Shown here in pieces: positions 8,518-19,207 of a DNA stretch of 64,000 bases (the first letter of the stretch is position 1; every line of letters begins with the position of its first letter). The stretch lies in assembly GCA_043228905.1 (NCBI GenBank), contig JBHGNT010000022.1:10044001-10108000 (forward strand). Reading direction: 5' to 3'. Position numbers and translations under genes: made by a program. The stretch is from Azolla caroliniana (taxonomy: Eukaryota; Polypodiophyta). The notes beneath the pieces are model-generated. The model was not told where the DNA came from, did not search any database, and saw only the letters and a program-made list of their open reading frames with translations.

Positions 8518-10846
8518 TGCTAAGGACATGAAGTCATCCGACAACTCCTCCTGGATAGTGAGGATACTTTCCTTGTCCATTTTGTAAAAGTTGTCGCCGA
8601 CCTTTTTCCGGTTTTCGGCGTCCGCTCGAAGGACTTGCAATTTTGCCGGTTGCCGCAACCAGTGAGGCCACCATTCCATTGAGTTGTTGTCAATATTCCT
8701 GTTCGTTCTTTCTTTCCATGCCGCCAAGATTGCTCGAATCTTGCGTACTCCCAGCTTCGTGATATCTTTCGCCCTCTGCTTCTCCTCTATCATCTTCTTA
8801 ATCAATGCAGCGGTAGCCCGGGCCTGCTCCCCATATTCAAGCAACTGGGTCTGATAAGCCGTTTGAACCCTATCCAGAGCCACTTTTGCTCGTTCAACCT
8901 CCTCGTAATGTTGCCAGGTGAGCATCGTCCTTTCTCTGGTTGCTTACTCTAGCAGCTTTGCCGATTCAACCGCCTTTGTCCGTTCGTTCCTCTGCCAACG
9001 TATCTGTTTTCTTTGCTAGATCAGGCCGGAGTTCCATGATCTTCTCTTGTTGTTGGTCACACTCTGCGATTAACTTCTTATGCTCCGCGTCAAGTTGTTT
9101 GTGATCTCGGTGTAGCTTCCCAAAAAAAAAAATTCTTTGCTTTAACTTCGAGTTGATTTGCCCACATGTGCAGTCCTCCCTCTTCTTTTGTTGTTGGAGC
9201 TCTTCCTTGAGTCATTCGATTTCCATTTCTGCACTACGCCAGAGTTTCTCCTTTTCTTGCAGCAGTTTTTCTCTTTCTCCTTTTAGCCAGTCGTTGTTAG
9301 CCTTGACTTTTCCGGAGGGTTTCTTCAATCCTCTGCTTCTCCTCCTCGGCTGTCGTCTTTTGCTCCCTTTCTTTGCCTCATAGGGCCTCTTGAGCCACCA
9401 ATTCCTCTTTCAAGGTGGTTATTTCTTGTTCATGCTCATTTATTATTTATCGGTGTTGTGCCGCCCACCAGTTCTTCAACTGCTTTAGCAGGTGCCACCG
9501 GCTCTAGGGTTGTATTTGGCCCTATCGGGGCCATATTGGCCACCTGTTCCTTGGCCTTCTCCAACTCTTCCTCTAAGCTTTGGATCCATCTTCGAGCATG
9601 TTTTACTTCTTCAGTCGTGGCTAGCAACCGGTCCAATTGCATCCTTTCTTCTTGCTCCATCTAGTTCACAACCCCCGACACCTGCTCCCCTGGCCATCTC
9701 AACCATTGGCGGCAGGTTCCGTGTTGTGTTGGAATAACGAATGGTTGTCTATGCTAGTCTTGGTTCGTGCTCTGTTCTAAACCATTGGGTTAGTGGCATC
9801 AGTGTCTGCTCCAGACGACGTTCCTCGTGCTGTTGTTCTTGAAGGCGCGGTGAGGTCCGATTCTCTATAATTGGTTCATGTTGAGCCGTTGTCACTACAT
9901 CTGGCCTTAATTCCGGTTCTGCCTCCATCCAGGATTCTACCACCATTGAGCCGGTCGTCAGGGTGTTTTCCCGCCTTGGGCCCACTCCTTCCCCCTACTG
10001 CTTTGTGACGTGTTTCCTTGGCTGACGTTGGAGGGTTTCGGTTGGTTCTTCTTCGGCCTCTTCCTCCATGGTTTCGTAGTGCACCCTTCGGACCAGATCG
10101 TCCGGTTCCTTGTCCTGTTGACGCACCGTGTTTTTTATGGCCTTGGTTGGCTTTTCCATTGGCACCACTTTTTCCACCGGCTTCTTCCGGCTCAACTGCT
10201 TCGTTTCCTTTTGCTACAAGCCCCCCTCTGTCCAACCGGGGGTGTGCTTGGCCAGGAGTTGTTGCCTCTTGGATAGCTTGTTTGGCATTCCATCAGCCGA
10301 TCAACCCTACTTCTTTGCTTGAATGGCCGGTGGATGGGGTACCAACAGGGTGAGCCATTGCGCTATTGCAGTCCACGCCTTCTTCCCCTCCACAACCAAT
10401 TGAATGGCAGCCCGTAAGGAATCTGCCACTATAGTCGGCCAGTCCACCTAGATGCCTTCATACGTTGCGATAATAAAACCGGCTCTGTTTTTAGGCATAG
10501 CCAGTGGGCAAGGATGCACAAATCCGTATCCGATGAACACCCGTGCTACCTCCCGAAACAGTGGGTCCTCTCCACCTTGTGTGTGGTATGCTTTGCTGCC
10601 TATGGAATACACGCCAAAGTACTCTGTTAGTGTCTCAGTGGAGGGGTTCTCAATGGGGTAGAGGCCTCCTGCCAATAGGTTGGTAAGGGCCTGCACCATG
10701 CCCTCCGTGATCTCCTCGACGTCGATTTGTAATGTTGCCTTATCTGGTTCTTCATGTGGTGGCGCCACTGATATCCGGAGGAATCCCTCCAATCCGTTTC
10801 TAATAAGCCAATCTTTCGCCACGTCGGATAGAGCCATTGGGCTCAT
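8494..10846 (-). pseudogene. ORF3 of gypsy element G: unknown globular domain plus long coiled coil
   Basis: Downstream of pol and on the same strand lies a degenerate ORF of about 780 codons. Its first part (10846-10448, 132 codons open) starts M-S-P-M-A-L-S-D-V-A-K-D-W-L and contains G-Y-G-F-V-H-P-C-P-L. After an in-frame TAG it continues V-D-W-P-T-I-V-A-D-S-L-R, then W-T-A-I-A-Q-W-L-T-L-L. The same frame runs on, through a few more stops, to about 9750 (Lys/Glu-rich, Thr/Gln-rich). After a frame change the rest (9660-8494) is a strongly charged heptad-like coiled coil (E-E-L-E-K-A-K-E-Q-V, later H-Y-E-E-V-E-R-A-K-V-A-L-D-R-V). I see no signal peptide or membrane segment, so it does not look like an env gene. 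No known domain is recognised; a structural or chromatin-targeting role would be a guess. Confidence 0.55.
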
Positions 10847-11113
10847 GTCTTCTGAAAACTTGTAAACGCCTCTGCTCTCTAAATGCTCTGTTTTCGGGAA
10901 ATGAGAGTGTCTCTACTATTCGGTTGTTTTGTGTCCCCATTCTGGTCCGCTGCCTTTTCTTGATTCCCACGCATGCACATCATGTAATATAGTAGGAGTT
11001 GTACGCCGCGTGGTCCGTTTTAAATCGTTGACGTCACATCATTTCATTGTGTCGGTTCATTTTTTAATAAACCACTCTCTTTTGTTTTCCTTTTTATTTA
11101 TGGATGAGTACTA

Positions 11114-12700
11114 TTATTCCTCTATAGTATCCGGTGATGCCGGATCCGATACCGGTACCTGGTTTCCTCTACCGGTTTCGGTTCCGCCTTCTCGTTGCTC
11201 GAATGGGTTTCGTGGTATCTGTCTGTGGTAAGGGTTTAGCCAGAATCCATTAACCCACTTCTCTAGGACTTCACCGGCTAACGTGCCCAGTTGATACGAC
11301 CCCTTAAACTCCCTCGTTATCCAATATGGTTCGGTCCACCAGAACTGTAGCTTTCTCGGCATTGTGCCCATCGAGGTCTAGAACACTAATACTGCCTAGC
11401 CGATTCCGAATTGTTTTTCATTTCCCCTTCTATGCCGGTTCACCAAAGCTTTACGTCGTCTTTGCTCCAGTTGCAACTGTAGTCCACTTGTTATCCGATG
11501 CTCTTCTAATTCACAAAAAGTTGCAAGCTGTATCTTTTCCAATTCCTTCTCGCTCAACCATTCCCGAACCTATATCCATAAGCTAGGAATTTGAAATTAC
11601 ATTGGCATCACTACTTCCAATCCAAACACTAACCAGAACGGTGTCGTCCGGATACTTGTCTTATATGCTGTCCTATATGCCCATAGCGCGCTTTGTAATT
11701 TCGTATCCCAGTTGGTCCGGTTTTCGTTGACAATTTTCCGGTGAATGTTCTGGAGTGTCTTGTTGGTGGATTCCACTAATATGTTGGCCTGTGGGTAATA
11801 AGGCGTACTTCTTTTATGTACCACCGCATAGAATGTTGTCAAGCTTTCTACTACCTGTTCGAGGAAATGTCCACCCTAATCACTGATGAGCTCTATCAGA
11901 CAACTGTATCTGCACCAAATGTATTCATATAAAAATTTACCTATGGAGGCCGCGGAATTGTCTTTAGGTGCTTTAGCTTCCACCCACTTCGTGCAGCAAT
12001 CTGTTGCAACAATAATGTACCGGTTTCCGGTTCTCATTGCCGACGGTTTGAACGATCCAACAAAATCTAGTCACCAGTTTTGAAAGGGGTCTAACTGCAA
12101 AACCGGTTGATGCGGCATCCGTGCTTGCTCCGTCGGTTGGCCCATTCTCTGACAAAGGTTGCATTCCTTTGCATACCGAATGGCGTCCTGCAGGGTTGTG
12201 GGCCACCACAATCCGCTTCTCCAAATTTTCCTTGCCATAGCTTCTCCTATATAGTGGCCTCCTACCACTCCACAATGGGCTTCCCGTAGGATTGCATCCT
12301 TTTCGTCGCTCCGGACTGCGCGACACCATATGCCATCAGCTCCCTTGTGGTACAAGGTGTCCTACAGTAAACAAAAATGGCGACTTTGTACCACCAACCA
12401 TTTCCACACATCCCGGTTCCACTCCTCTAGAGGCATCTTCTTCGGCGACTGTCTTGTCCACTATATTTTCCACGGTTACGCTATAGAGTTGTGCATCCCG
12501 AAACTCGTCCCTAGCTCCGTCGCCTACCTCTCCATATTCTAACCGGCTCAAGTAGTCTACTACCGCATGTTGCACTCCCGGTCGGTGGTATATTTCAAAT
12601 TCAAACCCCTGTAGCAACAATGTCCACCACGCTAGCTTGCCGGTTAAGGATGCTTTTGAGACCAAATAACGCCGAATGATCCACATGAAATGAAATTTTT
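11114..12700 (-). pseudogene. Gypsy element G pol: RNase H end and integrase
   Basis: On the minus strand, reading down from 12700: the RNase H C-terminal part (F-H-V-D-H-S-A, S-K-A-S-L-T-G-K-L-A, H-R-P-G-V-Q-H-A-V-V-D-Y-L-S-R), then the integrase zinc-binding region at 12355-12071 (H-C-G-V-V-G-G-H-Y, W-W-P-T, C-N-L-C-Q), then the integrase C-terminal core at 11842-11597 (S-T-P-Y-Y-P-Q-A-N with the expected E nearby). The pol tail at 11371-11114 reads G-S-Y-Q-L-G-T-L-A-G-E. Several stops and frame changes break it. No chromodomain follows, unlike element F, which suggests a Tat/Athila-like rather than chromovirus lineage. Confidence 0.78.
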
Positions 12701-13546
12701 TGTCCTAGTAGGTAATGGCACTATTAGAGACATAGACTGATGTAAGCATGAGATAAGGATAGAAAATAGATAAATAGTAATGGACTCGAGCCTCGATCGG
12801 CGTCCCATACCACTACCGTGGCGTCGAGTCGTACCTAGTGTTGGCCCGCTCGCTACAAGAGTTGACCCACCACAAGATAGAGTCTCGACGTAGTCAACAA
12901 GATGCTCCAATGAGGGTAGCTAGGCCTCTTATTTATAGCGATACCCAATGCCACCAGGCAAGTTCACACTTGGCCTAATGGGTTGTCTCAATCCCGAGGA
13001 TTTAAAAGTAATCCTCCCCTTCTTTACACTCTCGTTTAACCCTCGCACTTATCCACGTGTATAGAATACTACAGTAAATTCTGACCACAAGATAGAGTCT
13101 CGACGTAGTCAACAAGATGCTCTAATGATGGTAGCTAAGCCTCTTATTTATAGCGATATCCAATGCCCCCAGGCAAGTTCACACTTGGCCTAATGGGTTG
13201 TCTCAATCCCGAGGATTTAAAAGTAATCCTCCCCTTCTTTACACTCTCGTTTAACCCTCACACTTATCCACGTGTATAAAATACTACAGTAAATTTTGAC
13301 CACAAGATAGAGTCTCGACGTAGTCAACAAGATGCTCCAATGATGGTAGCTAAGCCTCTTATTTATAGCGATACCCAATGCCCCCAGGCAAGTTCACACT
13401 TGGCCTAATGGGTTGTCTCAATCCCGAGGATTTAAAAGTAATCCTCCCCTTCTTTACACTCTCGTTTAACCCTCGCACTTATTCACGTGTATAGAATACT
13501 ACAGTAAATTCTGACCACAGGATACTATATGGTCATGCCCGTAACA
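12701..13546 (-). mobile_element. LTR inserted in element G, with triplicated unit
   Basis: The minus strand starts TGTTACGGGCATGACC at 13546 and ends ...CTACTAGGACA at 12701. On its 5' side (plus 13547-13560) lies the complement of a purine tract, AAAGAGGGGGAGTA, so this is a 3' LTR with its purine tract and a short piece of internal DNA to about 13590. The insertion separates the V-T-K-F of G's RNase H from its F-H-V-D-H. The palindrome at 32264-32370 carries related sequence. The rest of the element is missing, and no target duplication was resolved. Confidence 0.7.
12871..13515. repeat. 215-bp tandem repeat, three copies
   Basis: Units start at about 12871, 13086 and 13301 with CACAAGATAGAGTCTCGACG, spaced exactly 215 bp. 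Each copy carries a minus-strand TATAAATA box and an ACACGTGGATAAG-like block (CACGTG core in some copies), so the LTR's promoter-like segment is present three times. Copies differ by few bases. Confidence 0.93.
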
Positions 13547-13589
13547 TACTCCCCCTCTTTAAAACATTGCACTCTTGCAATGGAAAGTT

Positions 13590-14600
13590 AGGGAACTTTG
13601 TTACGCCATAAACCATCCCCAAGGCTTCTCTCTCTATCGTAGCGTAGTACACCGGCTGGTACCACCTTGGCTTGGTGAGCTGCATGAGGACGTTGCCGAT
13701 TGCTATATCAGACACGTCCACGAACACATGAAATTCCTTGGTCCAATGTGGAGACTGCACCACCGGCGCCTGCGATAGCATCACCTTCAATGTGTGGTAT
13801 GCCCTATCCTCCAACTCCATCCATTGGAATGGGGTATGGTGTATGGCCGCATGTAAAGGTGTGGCAAAGTCAGACAAATACCGGAGCATTTGGCTATGCC
13901 AGCGGATCTGTCCTAAAAACAGGCTTAGAGCTTTGGCATTTGCCGGAGGCGGTGCTTCGAAAATAGCTTTTACTTTATCTGGATCTACTCCAATGTCGTC
14001 CTTGCTCACGATATGTCCTAATAATGTCCCACTTGTCACTCTGAACACACATTTTGCCGGATTCAAGCTCAGTTGGAAATCTCGGCATTTCTCGAGACAT
14101 AATTGGAGATGGGCCAGGTGTTCACCCTTCCGGCTATAGACAGCCAAGTCGTCCAGGAACACATGCATAAATGCTGGTATGAATTCCTCGAATATCTCCA
14201 TAATGATGCGTTGGAATGTTGTTGGTGCCGTCTTTAGCCCAAAAATCATAACCACCGCGACGAATACTCCCCATTCTGTAACGAATGTTGTCTTCTCCTG
14301 GTCTGCCGAGTGCATCCGAATTTGATTGTAGCCACTAAATCCATCGAGGAAGCTATATATCTCGTGCCCGGCTATTCATCCAGAACCCCATCCATAAATG
14401 GGAGTGGGAACGCATCCATTACCATCGCGACGTTTAGTTTCCGGTAATCAACACAGACTCAGATTTTCCCATTCTTCTTGGGTACCACCACGATCAGACT
14501 GAGCCATGTTGTCTGCTTCATTGGTCGGATAAAACCGACTCGAAGTAATTTATCAATTTCCTCTTTTACCTTGGCCGGATAATTCGGATTCGTCCGGTAG
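13590..14600 (-). pseudogene. Gypsy element G reverse transcriptase and start of RNase H
   Basis: On the minus strand, 14315-13590 is an open stretch with clear gypsy RT features: F-G-L-K-T-A-P-T-T-F-Q-R, the catalytic core V-F-L-D-D-L-A-V-Y-S, then L-G-H-I-V-S and the start of RNase H (F-V-D-V-S-D, E-R-E-A-L-G-M-V-Y-G-V-T-K-F). Upstream, 14600-14316 holds the earlier RT motifs (V-V-P-K-K-N-G-K, V-D-Y-R-K-L-N) in changed frames. Both RT aspartates remain. It is cut by the LTR at 12701-13546. Confidence 0.85.
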
Positions 14601-15309
14601 CGCCTTTGTGCTACCGGTTTTGCGTCCTTGCTCAGGTGAATCTGGTGCTGGTATAACTGAGATTCAATCCATGCATGTCTTCATACGATCATGTGAATAC
14701 ATCCCGGAATCCTTTAGTAATTCTACTATTGCTAGCTTTTCCACCGGTGGCATTTCCTTTGCTACGTGTACCGGTTTCGATTCTTCCCTGGTTCCCAAGT
14801 TCACTTCTTCTAGTTGTGATTGTTTCACTCGTTGGGACACCACCATTTCTCGTTCCAAGGATTCTTGGGCTTGTCGTAGTTCCCGGATTGCCTCTCTATC
14901 CGGCTCATCACCGATGTCGTCCGGTTGCACCATATACGGAGTGACCACTTCCGTCACATCACACTAAAATAATGGAACTATCTTTGGGTGTTCTTCGAGG
15001 TACCAGTCCACCTCCTCGTCTGCTAGCCAATCCAACATGTTAATGATTTCCGCATACAATGACGTTAATTCCTTGTTTGCGCCTGTTCGTGGTTGTCTCG
15101 ACACACGCACATTTGCTTTGCCTCTCCGGAACGTGATGGTATTTTTTTGCAAATTCTATTTTATATGCGTCGTCCGTAGCCATGGTCTTCCTAGCAACAA
15201 GGGATATGCTCCTTGTGCATCTAACTGCAGAACCATTGCATATATCTGGAATGCATGTCCGCCGATTGTGACCTCCATAAACCAGGTTGCTTGTATCCAC
15301 GACCGCCGG
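14601..15309 (-). pseudogene. Gypsy element G protease to RT linker
   Basis: The minus strand encodes a protease-like C-terminal end near 15250-15180 (I-G-G-H-A-F-Q-I-Y, L-L-L-G-R-P-W-L), then an acidic linker at 14957-14664 with E-R-E-M-V-V-S-Q. The catalytic D-S/T-G motif is not seen because the upstream part is displaced by the solo LTR at 15310-16567 and degraded. Confidence 0.6.
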
Positions 15310-15540
15310 TGTCGCGAAAATACGACGAAGATACGTGAACTTGAGGCAGGACCCCGGGGCCTCCGACTAGAGGATATCAAATTTGTATGTTTATATTAAA
15401 CAATTAATGGAAATAAGAAAGATTGACAAATTTCATTAACAAATAGAAAAGAAATTACAATATGTCCCAAGATTGGGATTCAAAATTTTAGTTTATGAAG
15501 ATTAATAGAAAAAAAAAAAATAGGGGATTGAGAGATATTG

Positions 15541-15705
15541 CTTCCGTAGGGAAAATTAGGATTAGGTTATATGAGTATTATGGCTTCCGTAGGGAAGATT
15601 AGGGTTTTTGAGTGTTATGGCTTCCGTAGGGAAGATTAGGATTAGGTTATATGAGTATTATGGCTTCCGTAGGGAAGATTAGGGTTTATGAGATATATGG
15701 CTTCG
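15541..15705. repeat. Minisatellite, CTTCCGTAGGGAAGATTAGG family
   Basis: Four head-to-tail copies of a unit beginning CTTCCGTAGGGAA, alternating between about 43 and 37 bp forms, so the higher-order period is about 80 bp. It lies inside the solo LTR. Confidence 0.85.
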
Positions 15706-16019
15706 ATAAGATAAGGAAACCAAGAAGGAAAAGAAAAATAAATAATGGAGAGAGGATATGAGTGTAGGAAAAAAAATGGAATATATATGGAGTTCCCAGT
15801 TGATCATATATGCATGTCCACTTTTTGTTGCTACCGTCCACATCACCTTTACTTTATGCATGCACTCCAACTTTAGTTGCTTGAGTCCACATGGCCTTCA
15901 CTTTAGTTTTCTTCACTTTACTTTAATTAGCCACATGATCCTTTTATCTGTTCAGTTTGCGTCCAGCCTCATCCGGTCGCTAATTCCGTTCAGTCGCCGA
16001 TTGTCGCCGCCGGTTCCGG

Positions 16020-16260
16020 TTTGCTTACCGACCGGTTTCCGGTTTTGCTTACTGGGCCTTCCGGATTGCTTACCGACCAATTTCCAGTTTTGCTTACCGG
16101 TCGGTTCCGGATTTGCTTGCCGACCGGTTCCGGTAAGCTTGCCGCCATTTCCGGTTAGCTTACTGGTTTTGGTTCCAGTTAGCTTTCTGGTTCCGGTTCC
16201 AATTTGCTTGCCGATTCTGGTTCCAATTTGGTTCCCATTACCAACCGGTTCCATTTTATT
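16020..16260. repeat. Degenerate GCTTACCGACCGGTTCCGG minisatellite
   Basis: About nine imperfect copies of a unit near 24 bp (GCTTACCGACCGGTTTCCGG). It is Pur/Pyr biased and rich in CCGG, and it lies inside the same solo LTR. Confidence 0.75.
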
Positions 16261-16571
16261 GCCAGCCGGTTTTAGGAACTTAGCCACATTCATCCTTCTA
16301 GACAAAGTGGCCAAAGTGCTCTTAATACAAATGAAAAATGAGGGATCTCAAGGTGCTTATATAGCCAGAGCCTTAAGTTTCTTATCTATGTGGGAAAAAT
16401 CATAGTCCGAATTCCCTTTCTTGTCAAACTTCCTATCTATGTGGGATAAATCATAGTTCTAATTTCCCTTTCTTCTCAAACATCCATCTTTCTATAACAA
16501 GCTACAACTCTAATCTAAAATACTTATTTCATTATTTTTTACATAGTGTGTGAAGATTCACACGACACCGG

Positions 16572-16800
16572 TTCTTCTTCCGGGTTGGAAAAGAAAGTCG
16601 GAGCCGGCACGAAGTGTGGCGATGCCAATACCAATTTCAGTCCATCGGTAAATCGAGGGACTAATTGTAATAGTCGGCTCAACGGTAGCGTTGTCGGGGT
16701 AGTTGTGGTTCGTGCGGCGAAGTCGCGGGGACTAAGGTTAAGGGGAGTTGAAGAAACTTAACTTTTAATAAGGCTTGTATGGTGATGATAGAATGGTTAA
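16572..16800 (-). pseudogene. Gypsy element G, upstream protease/gag remnant
   Basis: The minus strand continues the G frame across the solo LTR (F-P-T-R-K-K-N-R joined to R-S-W-I-Q-A-T-W-F at 15309). Further upstream no clear gag motif remains. The assignment rests on the continuous frame and the shared target duplication. Confidence 0.45.
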
Positions 16801-16825
16801 GGATAGTAAGACGAAGAGTTACGAG

Positions 16826-16828
<3 letters not shown>

Positions 16829-16879
<51 letters not shown>

Positions 16880-16880
16880 C
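16829..16880. repeat. (TG)n(AG)n compound microsatellite
   Basis: A TG tract is followed directly by AG repeats. A similar compound tract at 17785-17827 lies inside a copia LTR, so this one may mark another decayed LTR. Confidence 0.85.
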
Positions 16881-17340
16881 GAGCATAGATAAAAGATAGA
16901 GACAATGTATGATTCAAGAAAGAAGATTGAGACAAAGTATGATTCTAGAAACAAGAGTATATGATATAAACATGATGTATATTAAAAATATAATATTTTA
17001 CCAACTTTACAATCCTTGATCGTAAGATGAATCTTTTCAATACCAACCCTTGATTTGAACCCACGACTTCCACTTTGAAACGCGAGGCTCTTCACCGAAT
17101 AAGATATATTTAACACTTACTTAGATTCCATTTTCTCCCACTTTCTCTTGATTGCTCCCCTTTTGTTTTCCTATCCCCTCTTTTTATAAGTATTTCCATG
17201 CATATGGTAATGGCATGCATGTAATGCATGAGTTACATCTTATGCATGATCGCCATTTGGCGCACATGCATTGCATGTGATGCACGATAGACATCATGCT
17301 CATTTGAGCTCCCATGTATTGGGATAAGTATAATGATGGA
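16881..17340. other. Non-coding stretch, nothing recognised
   Basis: AT-rich sequence with repeated ATGCATG-type words near 17200-17290. No coding match or element boundary can be supported. Confidence 0.4.
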
Positions 17341-17342
17341 TA

Positions 17343-17625
17343 TAACCCTAAAACAAATAACCTAGCTTAGTGGTGTATGCTTTGTGCTTGATATACAAGG
17401 TTGAGGGTTCAAGTCACTCAATTTTACTTAATACAATATTTAAGTTTATTCTTATATAGTGAAGCACATTCTTGACAACATTTCTAAAAACAAATAGCCT
17501 ACCCTAGTGGTATATACATTGTGCTTGGCTTATAAGGTTGTAGGTTCAAGTGTTTGAAATATTATTGAATTCAATATTTAAATTTATTTTTATATCGTGA
17601 ACCATTCCTCGTCATTTTGATGCTC
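17343..17625 (+). repeat. Tandem pair of tRNA-related repeats
   Basis: Two direct copies of about 140 bp (17343-17482, 17483-17625). Each has an A-box-like TAGCTTAGTGGT / CTACCCTAGTGGT, a B-box-like GGTTCAAGTC / GGTTCAAGTG about 40 bases later, and the shared tail CAATATTTAA-TTTATT-TTATAT-GTGAA. They are too diverged to fold as functional tRNAs. Similar modules occur inside LTRs at 22646, 24711 and 26192. Confidence 0.65.
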
Positions 17626-17731
17626 GGTCCAAGGTTCGATCTACCGGACTGGTGCCGCCTGTCGATTTAGTAGATTATTTCACATCGGTCCATTGTGTGT
17701 GATCAGGAATGACATAACATGCATTGTGTTC

Positions 17732-17784
17732 TGTAAAGAATCGATGGTGATTCTTATGCAGCGGAACAGGTTAGAGATGTGTAT

Positions 17785-17826
<42 letters not shown>

Positions 17827-18076
17827 GAGAGAAACACAAGATAGATAATAGAAAATACTCAAGAAGATTGTATATTACAAAGGAGATTAACTGACATATT
17901 ACAAAGTAGGAGAAGAGTGCTTTATATAGTCACTCTCTCTCTTCATTAACTACCGAAGCTCATGAGTCACGGGGAATGTGGAAACTCATTAGTTATGTGT
18001 CATAGAATATGATTCTATGACACATAGTTAATGTGTAAAGACTAGTGGTGTGACTTTTTGACCTTGATTCTCAACA
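17732..18076 (-). mobile_element. 3' LTR of a copia remnant
   Basis: The minus strand starts TGTTGAGAATCAAGGTC at 18076 and ends ...GATTCTTTACA at 17732. The end resembles family B (TGTAAA...GCGGAA on the plus strand). It contains a (TG)n(AG)n tract. A near-palindrome (GTGTCATAGAATATGATTCTATGACAC) lies at about 17997-18023. On its upstream side the purine tract GTTGAGCTTGAGGCGGCG fits a 3' LTR. Confidence 0.65.
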
Positions 18077-18724
18077 CGCCGCCTCAAGCTCAACTTTGGT
18101 CGGCTTGTCCATTTCGGGTGGAACCCGGTTTTGACGGTATTCGGTTCTCTCTTGTTTGGTGTCGGCTTCGGCTGATACCTGGTTCGGATGATATTCGGTT
18201 CTCTCTTGTTTGGTGCCCGCTTTCGCTGATACCCGGTTCGGACGTACTCCCCCTCAAGCTTGGCAAGTTAGGAATTATCAATCCAAGGTCTGACATGAAT
18301 TGTCGAAGCTTGTCGACTCCAAGGGATTTTGGTGAAGATGTCGGTTGTCTGAAGATTCGTGTTGATATGTTGAAGGTCGACATCTCCAGCCTGAACGTGC
18401 TCTCGAATGAAGTGATAGTGCACTTTGATATGCTTCGTTCATGCGTGGAACACCGGGTTCCGAGCCAAATGAATATTGCTCATGTTGTCGCAGTAAAGGG
18501 AAATCAGATCTTTGATGGGAACACCCAGATCCTTTAATATCCTCTTGAACCATACGACTTCACATGCAGCCACCACCGCACTCCTGTATTTAGCCTTTCT
18601 GCTCAAAAGAGAGACGGTTAGTTGCTTCTTGCTACTCCAAGAGATGGATCCACTTCCGAGGGAGAAGACGAAACCAGAGGTTGATCGTCAATCAACTTTG
18701 TAGTCGGCCTAGTCGGCATCTGTG
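18077..18724 (-). pseudogene. Copia RNase H remnant with post-pol repeat segment
   Basis: The minus strand 18724-18260 encodes copia RNase H motifs (S-W-S-S-K-K-Q, C-D-N-M-S-N, A-R-N-P-V-F-H-A, H-Y-H-F-I-R-E, D-I-F-T-K) with stops and frame changes. A purine tract (CTTGAGGGGGAGTACG) follows at 18241-18255. Between it and the LTR are two and a half copies of a 54-bp repeat (about 18130-18242). The 5' side is cut by the LTR fragment at 18725. Confidence 0.75.
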
Positions 18725-19131
18725 TACCCTTATAAATATGACTTAGGGCAAACTTTTGTTACATAGAGCGAGAGTAACTTGTTGTCATTTGTTGTTGGCG
18801 CAAGATTAGAGCGCAACAGTGTACAGAGAAAGAGAGAGAGAGAGAGAGAAAGAGACGAATAGGTCGTTGCCTCTGTTGTAACCGCCACCTGTGGCGAAGA
18901 CAGTGAACAAGAGGTCGTTGCCTCTATGTTCATCTATTGTATATTCTTACATAGTGATAGTTAGCAGTCAGTGGACTGTCGTGGTTTTTCCCGTGTTTGG
19001 GTTTTCCACGTCAACATCCTGTGTACTCTTCTCTTACCTTTGTGTCGTGCATTCATTCCCCGTTTTCTGTGTTTGATTCTAAGCTCGGTTGTGGCCGAGC
19101 ATTGTTCATCGGGAGCGTGTAGTTCCTGTCA
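18725..19131 (+). mobile_element. Truncated LTR related to families A and C
   Basis: It starts mid-LTR at the TATA block (CCTTATAAATATGACTTAGG). It then follows the family C LTR through (GA)n, GTTGCCTCTGTTGTAACCGCC, CTACATAGTGATAG, TCGTGGTTTTTCCC and CTCGGTTGTGGCCGAGC to the end GTTCCTGTCA at 19131. The U3 half is missing. Confidence 0.85.
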
Positions 19132-19207
19132 TCTCTCAACTATTAATAGTCTTTGTGCATGGTAGAAAGCGTGTTGTCTTAGTGAACCGATCTACACTAG
19201 TAAGGAT
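19132..19207 (-). pseudogene. Gypsy integrase fragment H, part 1
   Basis: The minus strand reads I-L-T-S-V-D-R-F-T-K-T-T-R-F, the start of a chromovirus-type integrase core, closely matching element F at 23700-23790. It continues at 28577-28800 on the other side of element E. Confidence 0.75.

Larger units (their letters stand above)
15310..16567. mobile_element. Solo LTR with TGTCG...CGACA ends and CCGG duplication
   Basis: It starts TGTCGCGAAAATACGACG and ends ...GAAGATTCACACGACA, flanked by CCGG at 15306-15309 and 16568-16571. Removing it and one CCGG joins two parts of the gypsy G protease frame. The terminal five bases are inverted repeats of each other, and the last 25 bases hold a short perfect hairpin (GTGTGAA/TTCACAC). 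It contains two minisatellites (15541-15705 and 16020-16260). No internal domain is present. The four-base duplication is shorter than the five bases usual for plant LTR elements. Confidence 0.75.

Noticed and set aside
10018-10353. 111-codon plus-strand frame
   Set aside because: Shadow of the minus-strand ORF3, with Pro/Phe-rich composition typical of antisense readout of Lys/Glu-rich coding sequence.
12871-13515. Regular direct repeats, considered as a CRISPR-like array
   Set aside because: Units are 215 bp, contiguous and without unique spacers, in a plant LTR.
17361-17420. tRNA gene candidate
   Set aside because: A- and B-box-like words are present but no acceptor stem pairs, and the D and anticodon arms are poor.
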